Positions 7,292 to 17,810 of a stretch of DNA of 21,023 bases are shown here, one piece after another. The notes under the pieces are model-generated. The model was given only the letters and a program-made list of their open reading frames with translations, had not been told where the DNA came from and made no database searches. A program made the translations under genes and the position numbers. Within the stretch, counting starts at the first letter, position 1. The number at the start of each line of letters is the position of its first letter. Source of the DNA: an uncultured Actinomycetes bacterium (GTDB lineage Bacteria; Actinomycetota; Actinomycetes; Mycobacteriales; Mycobacteriaceae); contig CAIWCQ010000376.1 in the NCBI GenBank assembly GCA_903911165.1, forward strand, positions 1 to 21,023. Reading direction: 5' to 3'.

Positions 7292-8589
7292 TGAGCATCG
7301 ACGACACTGTCATCACCCTCGGCGGGCAGGACTGGGACGAGATCGTCACCGCCGCACGCGAAGGCCAGGCCGGCGAGCGAATCGTGGTCAACATGGGTCC
7401 CCAGCACCCGTCGACGCACGGCGTGCTGCGCCTGATCCTCGAGATCGAGGGCGAGACGGTTGTCGAAGCCCGTTGCGGTATCGGCTATCTGCACACCGGC
7501 ATCGAGAAGAACCTGGAGTACCGCACCTGGACTCAGGGTGTGACCTTCGTGACCCGGATGGATTATCTGTCGCCGTTTTTCAATGAGACCGCCTACTGCC
7601 TCGGGGTCGAGCGACTGCTGGACATCACCGGGGACATTCCCGAGCGCGCCTCGATAGTCCGGGTGATGATGATGGAACTCAACCGCATCTCCTCGCACCT
7701 GGTCGCGCTGGCCACCGGCGGTATGGAACTGGGTGCGATGACGGTGATGTTCTTCGGTTTCCGGGAACGCGATCTAATCTTGAGCGTCTTCGAGGCGATC
7801 ACCGGACTTCGGATGAACAACTCCTACATCCGGCCCGGTGGTCTGGCCGCCGACCTGCCCGAGGACGGCGCGGCCCGGGTTGCCGAACTGTTGAAGATTC
7901 TGCCGGGACGGCTCACCGAACTCGAAGAGCTGATGACCGAGAATTACATCTTCAAGGCCCGTACCCAGGGCGTCGGTTACCTGGACCTGACCGGCTGCAT
8001 GGCGTTGGGGATGACCGGCGCAGTGCTGCGCTCCACCGGCCTGCCGCATGACCTGCGCAAGTCCCAACCCTATTGCGGCTACGAGACATACGACTTCGAC
8101 GTCGTCACCGACACCGGCGCCGACTGCTACGGCCGTTACCTGATTCGCATCGGCGAGATGCGCGAGTCGCTCAGGATCGTCGAGCAGTGTCTGCAGCGCC
8201 TGGAACCGGGTCCGGTGATGATCTCCGACAAGAAGCTGGCTTGGCCGGCTGATCTGCAACTCGGGCCCGACGGCCTCGGCAACTCCCCGCAACACATCGC
8301 CAAGATCATGGGCACCTCAATGGAGGGCCTGATCCATCACTTCAAGCTCGTCACCGAAGGTATTCGGGTTCCAGCCGGGCAGGTCTACACCGCTGTCGAG
8401 TCTCCGCGCGGAGAACTCGGGGTGCATATGGTCTCCGACGGCGGCACCCGGCCCTACCGGGTGCACTACCGCGATCCCAGCTTCACGAATCTGCAAGCGG
8501 TGGCCGCGATGTGCGAGGGCGGCATGGTGGCCGACGTGATCGCCGCGGTGGCGAGCATCGACCCCGTGATGGGCGGCGTCGACCGATGA
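7291..8589 (+). CDS. nuoD: NADH-quinone oxidoreductase subunit D (49 kDa type)
   Basis: NuoD forms much of the menaquinone-binding cavity together with NuoB and is related to the large subunit of NiFe hydrogenases. The product has 432 residues. The N-M-G-P-Q-H39-P-S-T-H43-G strand carries the quinone-site His, and M-D-Y92-L-S-P carries the quinone-site Tyr, both conserved. The C-terminus ends in D-P-V-M-G-G-V-D-R, the typical family ending with the Arg near N2. The first ~28 residues are an actinobacterial N-terminal extension. The receiver protein encoded upstream is a possible regulatory partner, since the M. tuberculosis counterpart has been linked to Nuo subunits. The nuoE ATG overlaps its stop by 4 nt. 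Confidence 0.98.
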   Translation: MSIDDTVITLGGQDWDEIVTAAREGQAGERIVVNMGPQHPSTHGVLRLILEIEGETVVEARCGIGYLHTGIEKNLEYRTWTQGVTFVTRMDYLSPFFNETAYCLGVERLLDITGDIPERASIVRVMMMELNRISSHLVALATGGMELGAMTVMFFGFRERDLILSVFEAITGLRMNNSYIRPGGLAADLPEDGAARVAELLKILPGRLTELEELMTENYIFKARTQGVGYLDLTGCMALGMTGAVLRSTGLPHDLRKSQPYCGYETYDFDVVTDTGADCYGRYLIRIGEMRESLRIVEQCLQRLEPGPVMISDKKLAWPADLQLGPDGLGNSPQHIAKIMGTSMEGLIHHFKLVTEGIRVPAGQVYTAVESPRGELGVHMVSDGGTRPYRVHYRDPSFTNLQAVAAMCEGGMVADVIAAVASIDPVMGGVDR

Positions 8590-9304
8590 GTGTCGACCTA
8601 ACTCTGGGCCCCCGGCCGGAGGAGCCCGGCGCACCGATCGGCGGGCCGGCGTCCTATCCAACCGAGACCACCGAACGGCTTGCCGCGGACGCTGCGGTCA
8701 TCATCGCGCGCTATCCGCACTCGCGATCGGCGTTGCTGCCACTGCTGCATCTGGTGCAGTCCGAGGATGGCTATCTGACCGGGGCCGGTATCGATTTCTG
8801 CGCGCGGCAACTCGACCTGAGCCCCGCCGAGGTGACCGCGGTGGCGACCTTCTACTCGATGTACCGGCGCACCCCCACCGGTGAGTTCCTGGTCGGGGTC
8901 TGCACCAACACGTTGTGCGCGGTGATGGGCGGCGACGCCATTCTCGAGGTGCTGGAGAGTGAACTCGGCGTGCACGCCGGACAGACCACCGACGACGGAA
9001 TGATCACCCTCGAGCACGTTGAGTGCAATGCGGCCTGTGACTACGCCCCGGTCGTCATGGTGAATTGGGAATTCTTCGATAATCAGACCCCCTCCAGCGC
9101 AACGGAACTCGTCACCGCCCTGCGTGCCGGCCAGACCGTCACTCCCACACGGGGCGGCCCGCTGTGCAGTTTCCGCCAGACCTCCCGCGCGCTCGCCGGG
9201 ATGGACATGGGCACCGTCGAAACCGGCAGCAGACCGGGGGACCCCACCCTCGCCGGGCTGCGCGTCGCCCGTGAACTCCGCATGCACGCACCCGGGGAGA
9301 GCCG

Positions 9305-9308
<4 letters not shown>
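8586..9308 (+). CDS. nuoE: NADH-quinone oxidoreductase subunit E (24 kDa type)
   Basis: NuoE is part of the NADH dehydrogenase module and binds the [2Fe-2S] cluster N1a close to FMN. The product has 240 residues. The thioredoxin-like domain has the ligands Cys106 and Cys111 (C-T-N-T-L-C) and Cys147 and Cys151 ([10 protein letters not shown]). An N-terminal helical domain (residues ~35-85) contains the [15 protein letters not shown] block. A ~45-residue tail after the cluster domain is absent from E. coli NuoE and typical of actinobacteria. The ATG at 8586 is chosen because it gives the 4-nt overlap with nuoD and the family start. The stop overlaps nuoF. Confidence 0.97.
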
Positions 9309-10614
<1,306 letters not shown>

Positions 10615-10618
<4 letters not shown>

Positions 10619-13005
10619 CCCAGGCCCCCGAGACCGGAACACCGCAGGCCGCCGCCGTCGACCTGGTCACCATCACCATCGATGACACCACGCTGTCGGT
10701 TCCCAAGGGCACCTTGGTGATTCGGGCCGCCGAGCTGATCGGCGTGCAGATCCCGCGCTTCTGTGATCACCCCCTGCTGGACCCGGTGGGCGCCTGCCGC
10801 CAGTGCCTGGTCGAGGTCGAGGGTCAGCGCAAGCCCCTGGCCAGTTGCACCACCACCGTCACCGAGGGCATGGTGGTGCGCACCCAGTGCACCTCCGTGG
10901 TCGCCGACCAAGCGCAACACGGCGTGATGGAACTGCTGCTGATCAACCATCCCCTGGACTGCCCGGTCTGCGACAAGGGCGGCGAAGGCCCGCTGCAGAA
11001 CCAGGCCATGTCGTCCGGGCGCACCGAGACCCGCTTCACCGACGTCAAACGCACCTTCCCGAAACCGATCAACCTGTCCTCCGAGGTGCTGCTGGACCGG
11101 GAGCGCTGCGTGTTGTGCGCCCGCTGCACCCGGTTCTCCAACCAGATCGCCGGTGACCCGTTCATCGAACTGCTGGAGCGCGGTGCACTGCAGCAGGTCG
11201 GCATTGCCGCCGGCGAGCCGTTCGACTCCTACTTCAGCGGCAACACCGTGCAGATCTGCCCGGTGGGCGCGCTCACCGGCGCCGCTTACCGGTTCCGGGC
11301 GCGGCCGTTCGACCTGGTGTCCTCGCCCAGCGTCTGCGAACACTGCGCCTCGGGCTGCGCGCAGCGCACCGACCACCGCCGCGGGGTGGTGTTGCGCCGC
11401 CTGGCCGGCGACGATCCCGAAGTCAACGAGGAGTGGAACTGCGACAAGGGCCGGTGGGCGTTCACCTACACCCGCCTCGGTGACCGCATCTCCACCCCGA
11501 TGGTGCGCGACGACGACGGCAATCTGCGGTCGGCATCCTGGCCGGAGGCCATCGGTCGGGCCGCCGCCGCGCTGGCGAGCGCCCGGACCGGCGTGCTGGT
11601 CGGCGGTCGTCTCACCACCGAAGACGCCTACGCGTACTCCAAGTTCACCCGAATGGCACTGGGCACCAACGACATCGACTTCCGGGCCCGTCCGCTCTCG
11701 GCCGAGGAGACTGATTTCCTGGCCGCCCACATCGCAGGAGGGCGCAGCCTCACCTACAGCGATCTCGAGACCGCGCCGGCGGTGCTGCTGGCCGGGTTCG
11801 AACCCGAGGACGAATCACCGATCATCTTTCTTCGGTTGCGCAAGGCAGTTCGCCAACGCGCTCTGCCGGTATGGACGATCGCGCCGTTCGCCTCCCGCGG
11901 ATCGGTCAAGCTCGCTGCCCGGCTGATCCCCGTCGTGCCCGGCGGTGAAGCGGCCGCGCTGGACGAACTCGTCGGTGAGGCAGCGCTGAATCAGCCCGGG
12001 GCCATCATCCTCGTCGGGGAACGGCTGGCCTGCAGTCCCGGCGCACTGTCCGCGGCGGCCCGCCTCGCCGAGGCCACCGGCGCCCGGCTGGCGTGGGTCC
12101 CCCGACGGGCCGGCGACCGCGGCGCCCTGGATGCGGGCTGTCTGCCGAATCTGCTGCCCGGCGGCCGCCCGGTCACCGATCCGGTTGCGCGGCAACAGGT
12201 CCGCGACTTGTGGAACGTCGGCGAGCTTCCCTCTGAGCCCGGTCGTGACAGCACCGCCCTGCTGGCGGCCGCTGCCCGCGGCGAGATCGACACGCTGCTG
12301 ATCGGCGGGGTCGAGCCCGCCGACCTGGCCGATCCGGATGCCGCCCTGGCGGCCATCGAGGCGGCCGGGTTCGTCATCAGCCTGGAGTTGCGCGAATCAG
12401 CTGTGACCGCGCTGGCCGACGTCGTCTTCCCGGTGGCACCCGTCACCGAGAAGGCCGGCTCGTTCACCGACTGGCAGGGCCGCAGCCGGCCCTTCGAGGC
12501 TGCCCTCCCCTCCAATGCCGCGCCGGACCTGCGGGTACTACAGACTCTGGCTGACGAGCTCGGTATCGACCTCGGATTCCGTACCGCTGAGCAGGCCGCG
12601 GCCGAGATGGCGCGGTTGGGCGTCTGGGATGGCGCGCGGCAGGCGTGCCCGGCCACGACGTCGCGCGGCGAGGTGTCGCTGCAGAGTGGTGAAGCGGTGC
12701 TGGCCGGTTGGCGAATGTTGTTGGACGCCGGCCGGTTGCAGGACGGCGAACCCCATCTGGCCGGCACTGCCCGCCCGGTGGTGGCGCGGCTGTCGGCGGC
12801 CACCGCGGCCGGCATCGGCGCCTCCGACGGCGAGGCGGTGACGGTGTCCACCGCCCGCGGTTCGATTGTCTTGCCGCTGGAGATCACCGAGATGGCAGAC
12901 GGCGTGGTCTGGCTGCCGCTGAACTCACCCGGTAGTGCAGTGCACCGCGAACTCGGCGTGACCATCGGCGCCGTGGTGACCATCAACTCAGGCGGTGCGC
13001 TGTGA
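10615..13005 (+). CDS. nuoG: NADH-quinone oxidoreductase subunit G (75 kDa type)
   Basis: NuoG carries the chain of Fe-S clusters that links NuoF to NuoI. The product has 796 residues. The N-terminal ferredoxin domain binds [2Fe-2S] N1b with Cys50, Cys61, Cys64 and Cys78. N4 ligands are Cys165, Cys168, Cys171 and Cys215. The extra cluster N7 site is present (Cys241, Cys244, Cys248, Cys276). The rest is a molybdopterin-oxidoreductase-like domain without cofactor motifs, as usual. The odd point is the N5 site: His112, Cys116 and Cys119 are present, but the third Cys position reads Gly125 ([13 protein letters not shown] at 10987-10989). This could be a true variant or a single-base error. The frame is otherwise intact. 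The start overlaps nuoF and the stop overlaps nuoH. Confidence 0.97.
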
Positions 13006-14267
13006 TCTCCCCCCTTTCCTTGATAAGCCCAACTTCCTTGATAACTCCAGCTTCGTCGACCTACCCCGACCCCGCGGTGTTCGGCCACGACCCGTGGTGG
13101 CTGATGGTCGCGAAGGCTGTCGCTGTGTTCGCCTTCCTGCTGCTGACGGTTCTGGTGGCGATCCTCGTCGAACGCAAACTGCTGGGTCGCATGCAGATGC
13201 GGTACGGACCCAACCGGGTCGGTCCGTACGGATTGCTGCAGTCGCTCGTCGATGGCGTCAAGCTCGCACTCAAAGAGGGCCTGACGCCGGCCGGGGTGGA
13301 TAAGCCGATCTATCTGCTGGCGCCGGTCATCGCAGTGATTCCGGCGATCATGGCCTTCGCCGTGATTCCGCTGGGTCCGGTGGTGTCGGTGTTCGGCCAC
13401 GACACTCCGCTGCAGTTGACCGACCTTCCGGTGGCGGTTCTCTACGTGCTGGCGGTGACCTCGATCGGGGTGTACGGGATCGTGCTGGCCGGTTGGGCCT
13501 CCGGTTCGGTCTACCCACTGCTGGGCGGCCTGCGGTCCAGCGCCCAGGTGGTCTCCTACGAGATCGCGATGGCGCTGTGCTTCGCCGGGGTGTTCATCTA
13601 CGCCGGCACCATGTCGACGTCGGGCATCGTCGACGCCCAGCGCAACACCTGGTTCGTGTTCCTGCTGCTGCCGTCGTTCGTGGTGTACGTGACCTCGATG
13701 GTGGGCGAGACCAACCGTGCGCCCTTCGACCTCCCGGAGGCGGAGGGCGAACTCGTCGGCGGCTTCCACACCGAGTATTCGTCGCTGAAGTTCGCCATGT
13801 TCATGCTCGCCGAATACGTGAACATGGCCACGGTCTCGGCGCTGGCGAGCACTCTTTTCCTCGGCGGCTGGCGGGCACCGTGGCCGATCAGCATGATCGA
13901 TGCGGCCAACACCGGTTGGTGGCCGCTGCTGTGGTTCGTTGCGAAGGTGTGGGCCTTCCTGTTCGTGTTCATGTGGCTGCGCGCCACATTGCCCCGGCTT
14001 CGTTACGACCAGTTCATGGCGATCGGCTGGAAGCTGCTGATCCCGGTGTCATTGGTTTGGATCCTGACCGTGGCGGCGATGCGCAACGCGGGTATCGACG
14101 GCGTCGTACCGAACCTGATCGCCGCCGCGGTTCTGCTGGCCGCGGTGGTGGCACTGATCAAACTGCGCGGCAGGCGGATTCGTCGCGACATTCCCCCGCC
14201 GCCGCCACCGATCGAGGGATCCTTCCCGGTGCCACCGATGCCGACCAAGGAGGCCGCTCGTGCCTAG
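13002..14267 (+). CDS. nuoH: NADH-quinone oxidoreductase subunit H
   Basis: NuoH is the membrane subunit that anchors the peripheral arm and forms the membrane part of the quinone channel. The product has 421 residues with about eight hydrophobic helices. Key conserved loops are [20 protein letters not shown] and [18 protein letters not shown]. The GTG start at 13002 overlaps the nuoG stop (GTGA). The first ~20 codons are an unusually AT-rich imperfect tandem repeat (S-L-I-S-P-T then S-L-I-T-P-A) before the family start region [17 protein letters not shown] codons inside this leader could also serve as starts. The tail after helix 8 is Pro-rich and cytoplasmic. Confidence 0.96.
   Translation: MISPLSLISPTSLITPASSTYPDPAVFGHDPWWLMVAKAVAVFAFLLLTVLVAILVERKLLGRMQMRYGPNRVGPYGLLQSLVDGVKLALKEGLTPAGVDKPIYLLAPVIAVIPAIMAFAVIPLGPVVSVFGHDTPLQLTDLPVAVLYVLAVTSIGVYGIVLAGWASGSVYPLLGGLRSSAQVVSYEIAMALCFAGVFIYAGTMSTSGIVDAQRNTWFVFLLLPSFVVYVTSMVGETNRAPFDLPEAEGELVGGFHTEYSSLKFAMFMLAEYVNMATVSALASTLFLGGWRAPWPISMIDAANTGWWPLLWFVAKVWAFLFVFMWLRATLPRLRYDQFMAIGWKLLIPVSLVWILTVAAMRNAGIDGVVPNLIAAAVLLAAVVALIKLRGRRIRRDIPPPPPPIEGSFPVPPMPTKEAARA
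13016..13051 (+). repeat. 18-bp imperfect tandem repeat at the nuoH 5' end
   Basis: Two adjacent 18-nt units, 13016-13033 (TTCCTTGATAAGCCCAAC) and 13034-13051 (TTCCTTGATAACTCCAGC), differ at three positions. They stay in frame and encode six repeated codons. The segment is clearly less GC-rich than its surroundings. Confidence 0.8.
14247..14253 (+). promoter_or_regulatory. Strong Shine-Dalgarno deciding the nuoI start
   Basis: AAGGAGG, inside the end of nuoH, lies 6 nt before the GTG at 14260 and 18 nt before the in-frame ATG at 14272. The spacing favours the GTG start. Confidence 0.75.
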
Positions 14268-14799
14268 ATCTATGCCCAAGTTCCTCGAAGCCCTCGCCGG
14301 CTTCGGGGTCACGTTCGGCACGATATTCAAGAAGCCCATCACCGAGGAGTATCCGGAGAAGCCGGGACCGGTCGCACCGCGCTATCACGGCCGCCACCAA
14401 CTCAACCGCTACCCCGACGGCCTGGAGAAGTGCATCGGCTGCGAATTGTGCGCGTGGGCCTGCCCGGCCGACGCCATCTACGTCGAGGGCGCGGACAACA
14501 CCGAGGAAGAACGGTTCTCCCCCGGTGAACGCTATGGCCGGGTTTATCAGATCAACTATCTGCGCTGCATCGGCTGCGGATTGTGTCTTGAGGCCTGCCC
14601 CACCCGGGCGTTGACGATGACCAATGTCTACGAGATGGCCGACGACAACCGCCAAGACCTGATTCTGGGCAAGGACAAACTACTCGCGCCCATGCAGCCC
14701 GGGATGACACCGGCCCCGCATCCGATGGCGCCCGGTGCCAGCGACGAAGACTATTACCTCGGCCGGATCACCGGCCTGGATCGGGAACCGATCCAGTGA
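14260..14799 (+). CDS. nuoI: NADH-quinone oxidoreductase subunit I
   Basis: NuoI is a ferredoxin-like subunit holding [4Fe-4S] clusters N6a and N6b, which lead electrons from NuoG to NuoB. The 179-residue product has two complete CX2CX2CX3CP motifs: [12 protein letters not shown] and [12 protein letters not shown]. An amphipathic N-terminal segment ([13 protein letters not shown]) probably lies on the membrane. The Met/Pro-rich C-terminal tail is typical of actinobacteria. The GTG at 14260 gives an 8-nt overlap with nuoH and is supported by AAGGAGG. The ATG at 14272 (4 codons later) is the alternative. The stop overlaps the nuoJ GTG by 4 nt. Confidence 0.97.
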   Translation: MPRSMPKFLEALAGFGVTFGTIFKKPITEEYPEKPGPVAPRYHGRHQLNRYPDGLEKCIGCELCAWACPADAIYVEGADNTEEERFSPGERYGRVYQINYLRCIGCGLCLEACPTRALTMTNVYEMADDNRQDLILGKDKLLAPMQPGMTPAPHPMAPGASDEDYYLGRITGLDREPIQ

Positions 14800-15560
14800 A
14801 CGCGAACGTCACACTGCTGGCCGCCGAAACGCTGACCCGTACCTCCACCGCCGAGGCGGTGTCGTTCTGGATCCTGGGAGCGATCACCCTGGCCGGCGCG
14901 ATCGGAGTGGTGGCAGCACCCAAAGCCGTCTACTCGGCCATCTTTCTGGCGATGACCATGATCGCCCTGGCGATCATCTATGTGGCCCAGGACGCGGTGT
15001 TCCTCGGCGTGGTTCAGGTGGTGGTCTACACCGGCGCGGTGATGATGCTGTTCCTGTTCGTGCTGATGCTGATCGGCGTGGATTCGGCACAGTCGCTGGT
15101 GGAAACCATCCGCGGACAGCGGCTCGCGGCGATCGCCGCCGGCCTGGGCTTCGGCGTGCTGCTGATCGCCGGCATCGGCACCCTGACGACGACCGGCTTC
15201 GTCGGCCTGACCCAGGCCAACGAGGGCGGCAACGTCCAGGGCCTGGCCGACCTGATCTTCACCCGCAACCTGTGGGCGTTCGAGTTGACCAGCGCGCTGT
15301 TGATCACCGCCGCACTCGGGGCGATGGTGTTGGCCCACCGGGAACGCTTCCAACCCCGGAAAACCCAGCGCGAGTTGGCCGTCGAACGTTTCCGCGGCGG
15401 CGGCCGAGCCACCCCACTGCCCAACCCCGGTGTCTACGCGCGGCATAACGCCGCCGACACCATGGCCCGGCTGCCCGATGGTTCGGACGACGAAACCTCC
15501 GTCAGCGCCACCATTCGCGGCCGGACGGTCCCGGCGACAGAGGGTGATCCGGCCCGATGA
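14796..15560 (+). CDS. nuoJ: NADH-quinone oxidoreductase subunit J
   Basis: NuoJ is a membrane subunit near the quinone channel; its third helix is involved in coupling. The product has 254 residues with five hydrophobic helices, at about 21-42, 45-65, 69-90, 107-128 and 162-184. The conserved [15 protein letters not shown] helix 3 is present. After helix 5 there is a ~70-residue hydrophilic tail containing [15 protein letters not shown] and L-P-D-G, which is much longer than in E. coli NuoJ. It appears, from memory, to be an actinobacterial feature. The GTG start overlaps nuoI (GTGA), and the stop overlaps the nuoK ATG (ATGA). Confidence 0.96.
   Translation: MNANVTLLAAETLTRTSTAEAVSFWILGAITLAGAIGVVAAPKAVYSAIFLAMTMIALAIIYVAQDAVFLGVVQVVVYTGAVMMLFLFVLMLIGVDSAQSLVETIRGQRLAAIAAGLGFGVLLIAGIGTLTTTGFVGLTQANEGGNVQGLADLIFTRNLWAFELTSALLITAALGAMVLAHRERFQPRKTQRELAVERFRGGGRATPLPNPGVYARHNAADTMARLPDGSDDETSVSATIRGRTVPATEGDPAR
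15541..15549 (+). promoter_or_regulatory. Extended Shine-Dalgarno of nuoK
   Basis: AGGGTGATC, inside the last codons of nuoJ, lies 7 nt before the nuoK ATG at 15557. It matches the anti-Shine-Dalgarno of 16S rRNA except for one base. Confidence 0.6.
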
Positions 15561-15856
15561 ATCCGGCGAACTACCTCTACCTGTCGGCGCTGCTGTTCAC
15601 CATCGGGGCGACCGGTGTTCTGGTGCGGCGCAACGCGATCGTGATGTTCATGTGTGTGGAGTTGATGCTCAATGCCGGGAACCTCGCGTTCGTCACCTTC
15701 GCGCGGATGCACGGCACCCTCGACGGACAGGCAGTCGCCTTCTTCACCATGGTGGTGGCTGCCTGCGAGGTGGTGGTCGGCCTGGCCATCATCCTCACGA
15801 TCTTCCGCACCCGCCGCAACGCGGACGTGGACGAGTCCCGTCTGCTGAGGAACTGA
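15557..15856 (+). CDS. nuoK: NADH-quinone oxidoreductase subunit K
   Basis: NuoK is a three-helix membrane subunit of the proton-translocating arm. The 99-residue length is typical. The two essential membrane Glu residues are present: Glu35 in M-C-V-E-L-M-L-N-A and Glu71 in A-C-E-V-V-V-G-L. It starts at an ATG overlapping the nuoJ stop. The last A of its own TGA is also the first base of an 8-codon mini-ORF that runs to just before nuoL. Confidence 0.97.
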   Translation: MNPANYLYLSALLFTIGATGVLVRRNAIVMFMCVELMLNAGNLAFVTFARMHGTLDGQAVAFFTMVVAACEVVVGLAIILTIFRTRRNADVDESRLLRN

Positions 15857-15882
15857 TGCCGGCATCGATGGGGCTGAGCTGA
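15856..15882 (+). other. 8-codon mini-ORF between nuoK and nuoL
   Basis: ATG at 15856 shares one base with the nuoK stop (TGATG). The frame reads eight codons (M-P-A-S-M-G-L-S) and ends with TGA at 15880-15882, one base before the nuoL ATG at 15884. It could carry terminating ribosomes to nuoL, bridging the only sizeable gap in the operon. It may also be chance. The peptide itself is not expected to have a function. Confidence 0.35.
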
Positions 15883-15883
15883 C

Positions 15884-17806
15884 ATGCACACACTGCTCTT
15901 TGGGACCTTCGCGCTGCCCCTGGCCGGGTCACTGATCCTGCTGCTGGGCGGCCGGGCCACCAACGCCTGGGGACACCTGCTGGGCTGTGCCGCGGTCATC
16001 GGTTCCTTCCTTTGCGGGACAATCCTTTTCGCGCATCTGTTGAGCCTGCCGGCCGAGGACCGGGTGATTCGTGATGTGCTGTTCTCGTGGGTGCCGGTGG
16101 GCGCTCTCCAGGTGAACTTCGGTATCCAGGTCGATGCGCTGTCGATCTGTTTCGTCCTGCTGATCACCGGTGTCGGAGCGCTCATCCACATCTACTCCAT
16201 CGGCTACATGGCACATGATCCGGAGCGTCGTCGTTTTTTCGCCTACCTGAACCTGTTCGTCGCCGCCATGCTCGTGCTGGTACTGGCCGACAACTATCTG
16301 GGCCTGTACCTCGGCTGGGAGGGCGTGGGTCTGGCGTCCTACCTGCTGATCGGGTTCTGGTCCTACAAGCCGAGCGCGGCCGCCGCCGCCAAGAAGGCAT
16401 TCGTGGTCAACCGGGTCGGCGATGTGGGCCTGGCGATCGCACTGATGGTGATGTTCGCGGTCGTCGGGTCGGTGGACTTCGACACGGTGTTCGCCGCCGC
16501 GCCGAAGATGAGCGACGGCACCCTCAACGCCCTCGGCCTGCTGCTGCTCCTGGGCGCCTGCGCCAAGAGCGCGCAGGTGCCCCTGCAGTCCTGGCTCGGC
16601 GACGCCATGGAGGGCCCCACGCCGGTCTCGGCGCTCATCCACGCCGCCACCATGGTGACCGCCGGGGTGTACCTCATCGTGCGATCCGGACCGGTGTTCA
16701 ATCTCGCCCCAACCGCCCAGACCGCGGTGGTGATCGTGGGCGCGGTCACCCTGCTCTTCGGTGCGATCATCGGCTGCGCCAAAGACGACATCAAGAAGGC
16801 CCTGGCCGCCTCGACCATGAGCCAGATCGGCTACATGGTGCTCGCCGCCGGCCTCGGCCCGGCCGGCTACGCGGTGGCCATCATGCACCTGATCACGCAC
16901 GGGTTCTTCAAGGCCGGACTGTTCCTCGGTGCCGGATCGGTCATGCATGCCTGCAATGACGAGACCGACATGCGCCGCTTCGGCGGGCTGCGCTCGCTGC
17001 TGCCGGTCACCTTCGTCACGTTCGGACTCGGGTACCTCGCGATCATCGGGGTGCCGCCGTTCGCCGGCTTCTTCTCCAAGGACGCCATCATCGAGACGGC
17101 ACTCAACGCCGGCGGACTCAAGGGCGTCCTACTCGGCGGTGCCACCCTGCTGGGTGCGGCGATCACCGCGTTCTACATGACCCGGGTGATGCTGCTGACC
17201 TTCTTCGGCGCGCCCCGCTGGAAGGCTCCCCTGGGGGCAAGCGAAGCCTCGGGGGAAGCAACGGCCATCCACCCGCACGAGTCGCCGGCGGTGATGACGG
17301 TGCCGATGGTGGTGCTGGCCCTGGGCTCGGTCGGTGCCGGTGCGCTGCTGTCGATGGGCCACCGCCTGCAGGACTGGCTGGAACCGGTGGTCGGCAGCCA
17401 CGAGGCCGAGCACCTCATCCCGGCGTGGGCCGTCACCGCCGCCGCGCTGAGTGCGATCGCCATCGGTGTGGCAATCGCCTACCGGCAGTACGCGATGCGC
17501 CCGGTAGCCGACAGTGCCCCGCAGGACGTGTCCGCCCTCACCGTCGCCGCCCGGCGCGACCTCTACGGCGACGCGATCAACGAGGCGGCCTTCATGCGGC
17601 CCGGTCAGCAGTTGACCCGGGCGCTGCTGGTGGTAGACGACAAGGCCATCGAAGGCAGCGTCGCAGGACTGGCAGCGACGGTGTCGCGGTCCTCCGACGG
17701 ATTGCGCGGACTGCAGACCGGGTTCGCCCGCACCTACGCGCTGTCGATGCTGGCCGGCACCGCCCTGGTCGCCGGGGTGGTCCTGATCACGGCGATGTGG
17801 AGGTGA
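15884..17806 (+). CDS. nuoL: NADH-quinone oxidoreductase subunit L
   Basis: NuoL is the distal antiporter-like proton-pumping subunit, with a long lateral helix near the C-terminus that clamps the membrane arm. The product has 640 residues and about 16 hydrophobic helices. Key residues are in place: Glu146 (G-W-E-G-V-G-L) and Lys228 (C-A-K-S-A-Q-V-P-L), followed by the [21 protein letters not shown] block. The ATG at 15884 is the only possible start, because an in-frame stop lies at 15875-15877. Residues 448-459 are encoded by a palindromic element and look like an insertion in the loop just before I-H-P-H-E-S-P. The stop codon lies inside the nuoM Shine-Dalgarno. Confidence 0.97.
   Translation: MHTLLFGTFALPLAGSLILLLGGRATNAWGHLLGCAAVIGSFLCGTILFAHLLSLPAEDRVIRDVLFSWVPVGALQVNFGIQVDALSICFVLLITGVGALIHIYSIGYMAHDPERRRFFAYLNLFVAAMLVLVLADNYLGLYLGWEGVGLASYLLIGFWSYKPSAAAAAKKAFVVNRVGDVGLAIALMVMFAVVGSVDFDTVFAAAPKMSDGTLNALGLLLLLGACAKSAQVPLQSWLGDAMEGPTPVSALIHAATMVTAGVYLIVRSGPVFNLAPTAQTAVVIVGAVTLLFGAIIGCAKDDIKKALAASTMSQIGYMVLAAGLGPAGYAVAIMHLITHGFFKAGLFLGAGSVMHACNDETDMRRFGGLRSLLPVTFVTFGLGYLAIIGVPPFAGFFSKDAIIETALNAGGLKGVLLGGATLLGAAITAFYMTRVMLLTFFGAPRWKAPLGASEASGEATAIHPHESPAVMTVPMVVLALGSVGAGALLSMGHRLQDWLEPVVGSHEAEHLIPAWAVTAAALSAIAIGVAIAYRQYAMRPVADSAPQDVSALTVAARRDLYGDAINEAAFMRPGQQLTRALLVVDDKAIEGSVAGLAATVSRSSDGLRGLQTGFARTYALSMLAGTALVAGVVLITAMWR
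17225..17259 (+). repeat. Palindromic (REP-like) element inside nuoL
   Basis: GCTCCCC (17225-17231) pairs with GGGGAAGC (17252-17259) with a one-base bulge. Inside it, GGC (17236-17238) pairs with GCC (17246-17248) around AAGCGAA. It is read in frame as A448 to A459 ([12 protein letters not shown]). My memory of other mycobacterial NuoL proteins has a shorter loop here. Similar GC-rich dyads recur in mycobacterial genomes, as far as I recall. Confidence 0.6.
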
Positions 17807-17808
17807 TC
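17799..17808 (+). promoter_or_regulatory. Extended Shine-Dalgarno of nuoM overlapping the nuoL stop
   Basis: GGAGGTGATC is a 10-nt perfect match to the anti-Shine-Dalgarno of 16S rRNA and contains the nuoL TGA (17804-17806). The GTG start follows at 17811. The last nuoL codons and the nuoM ribosome site are thus the same bases. Confidence 0.75.
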
Positions 17809-17810
17809 CG

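Noticed and set aside
11991..13769. 592-codon open frame on the minus strand across nuoG/nuoH
   Set aside because: It lies opposite two well-supported genes, is low-complexity (Arg/His/Ser/Pro-rich) and shows no domain. Long antisense frames are expected in GC-rich coding DNA.
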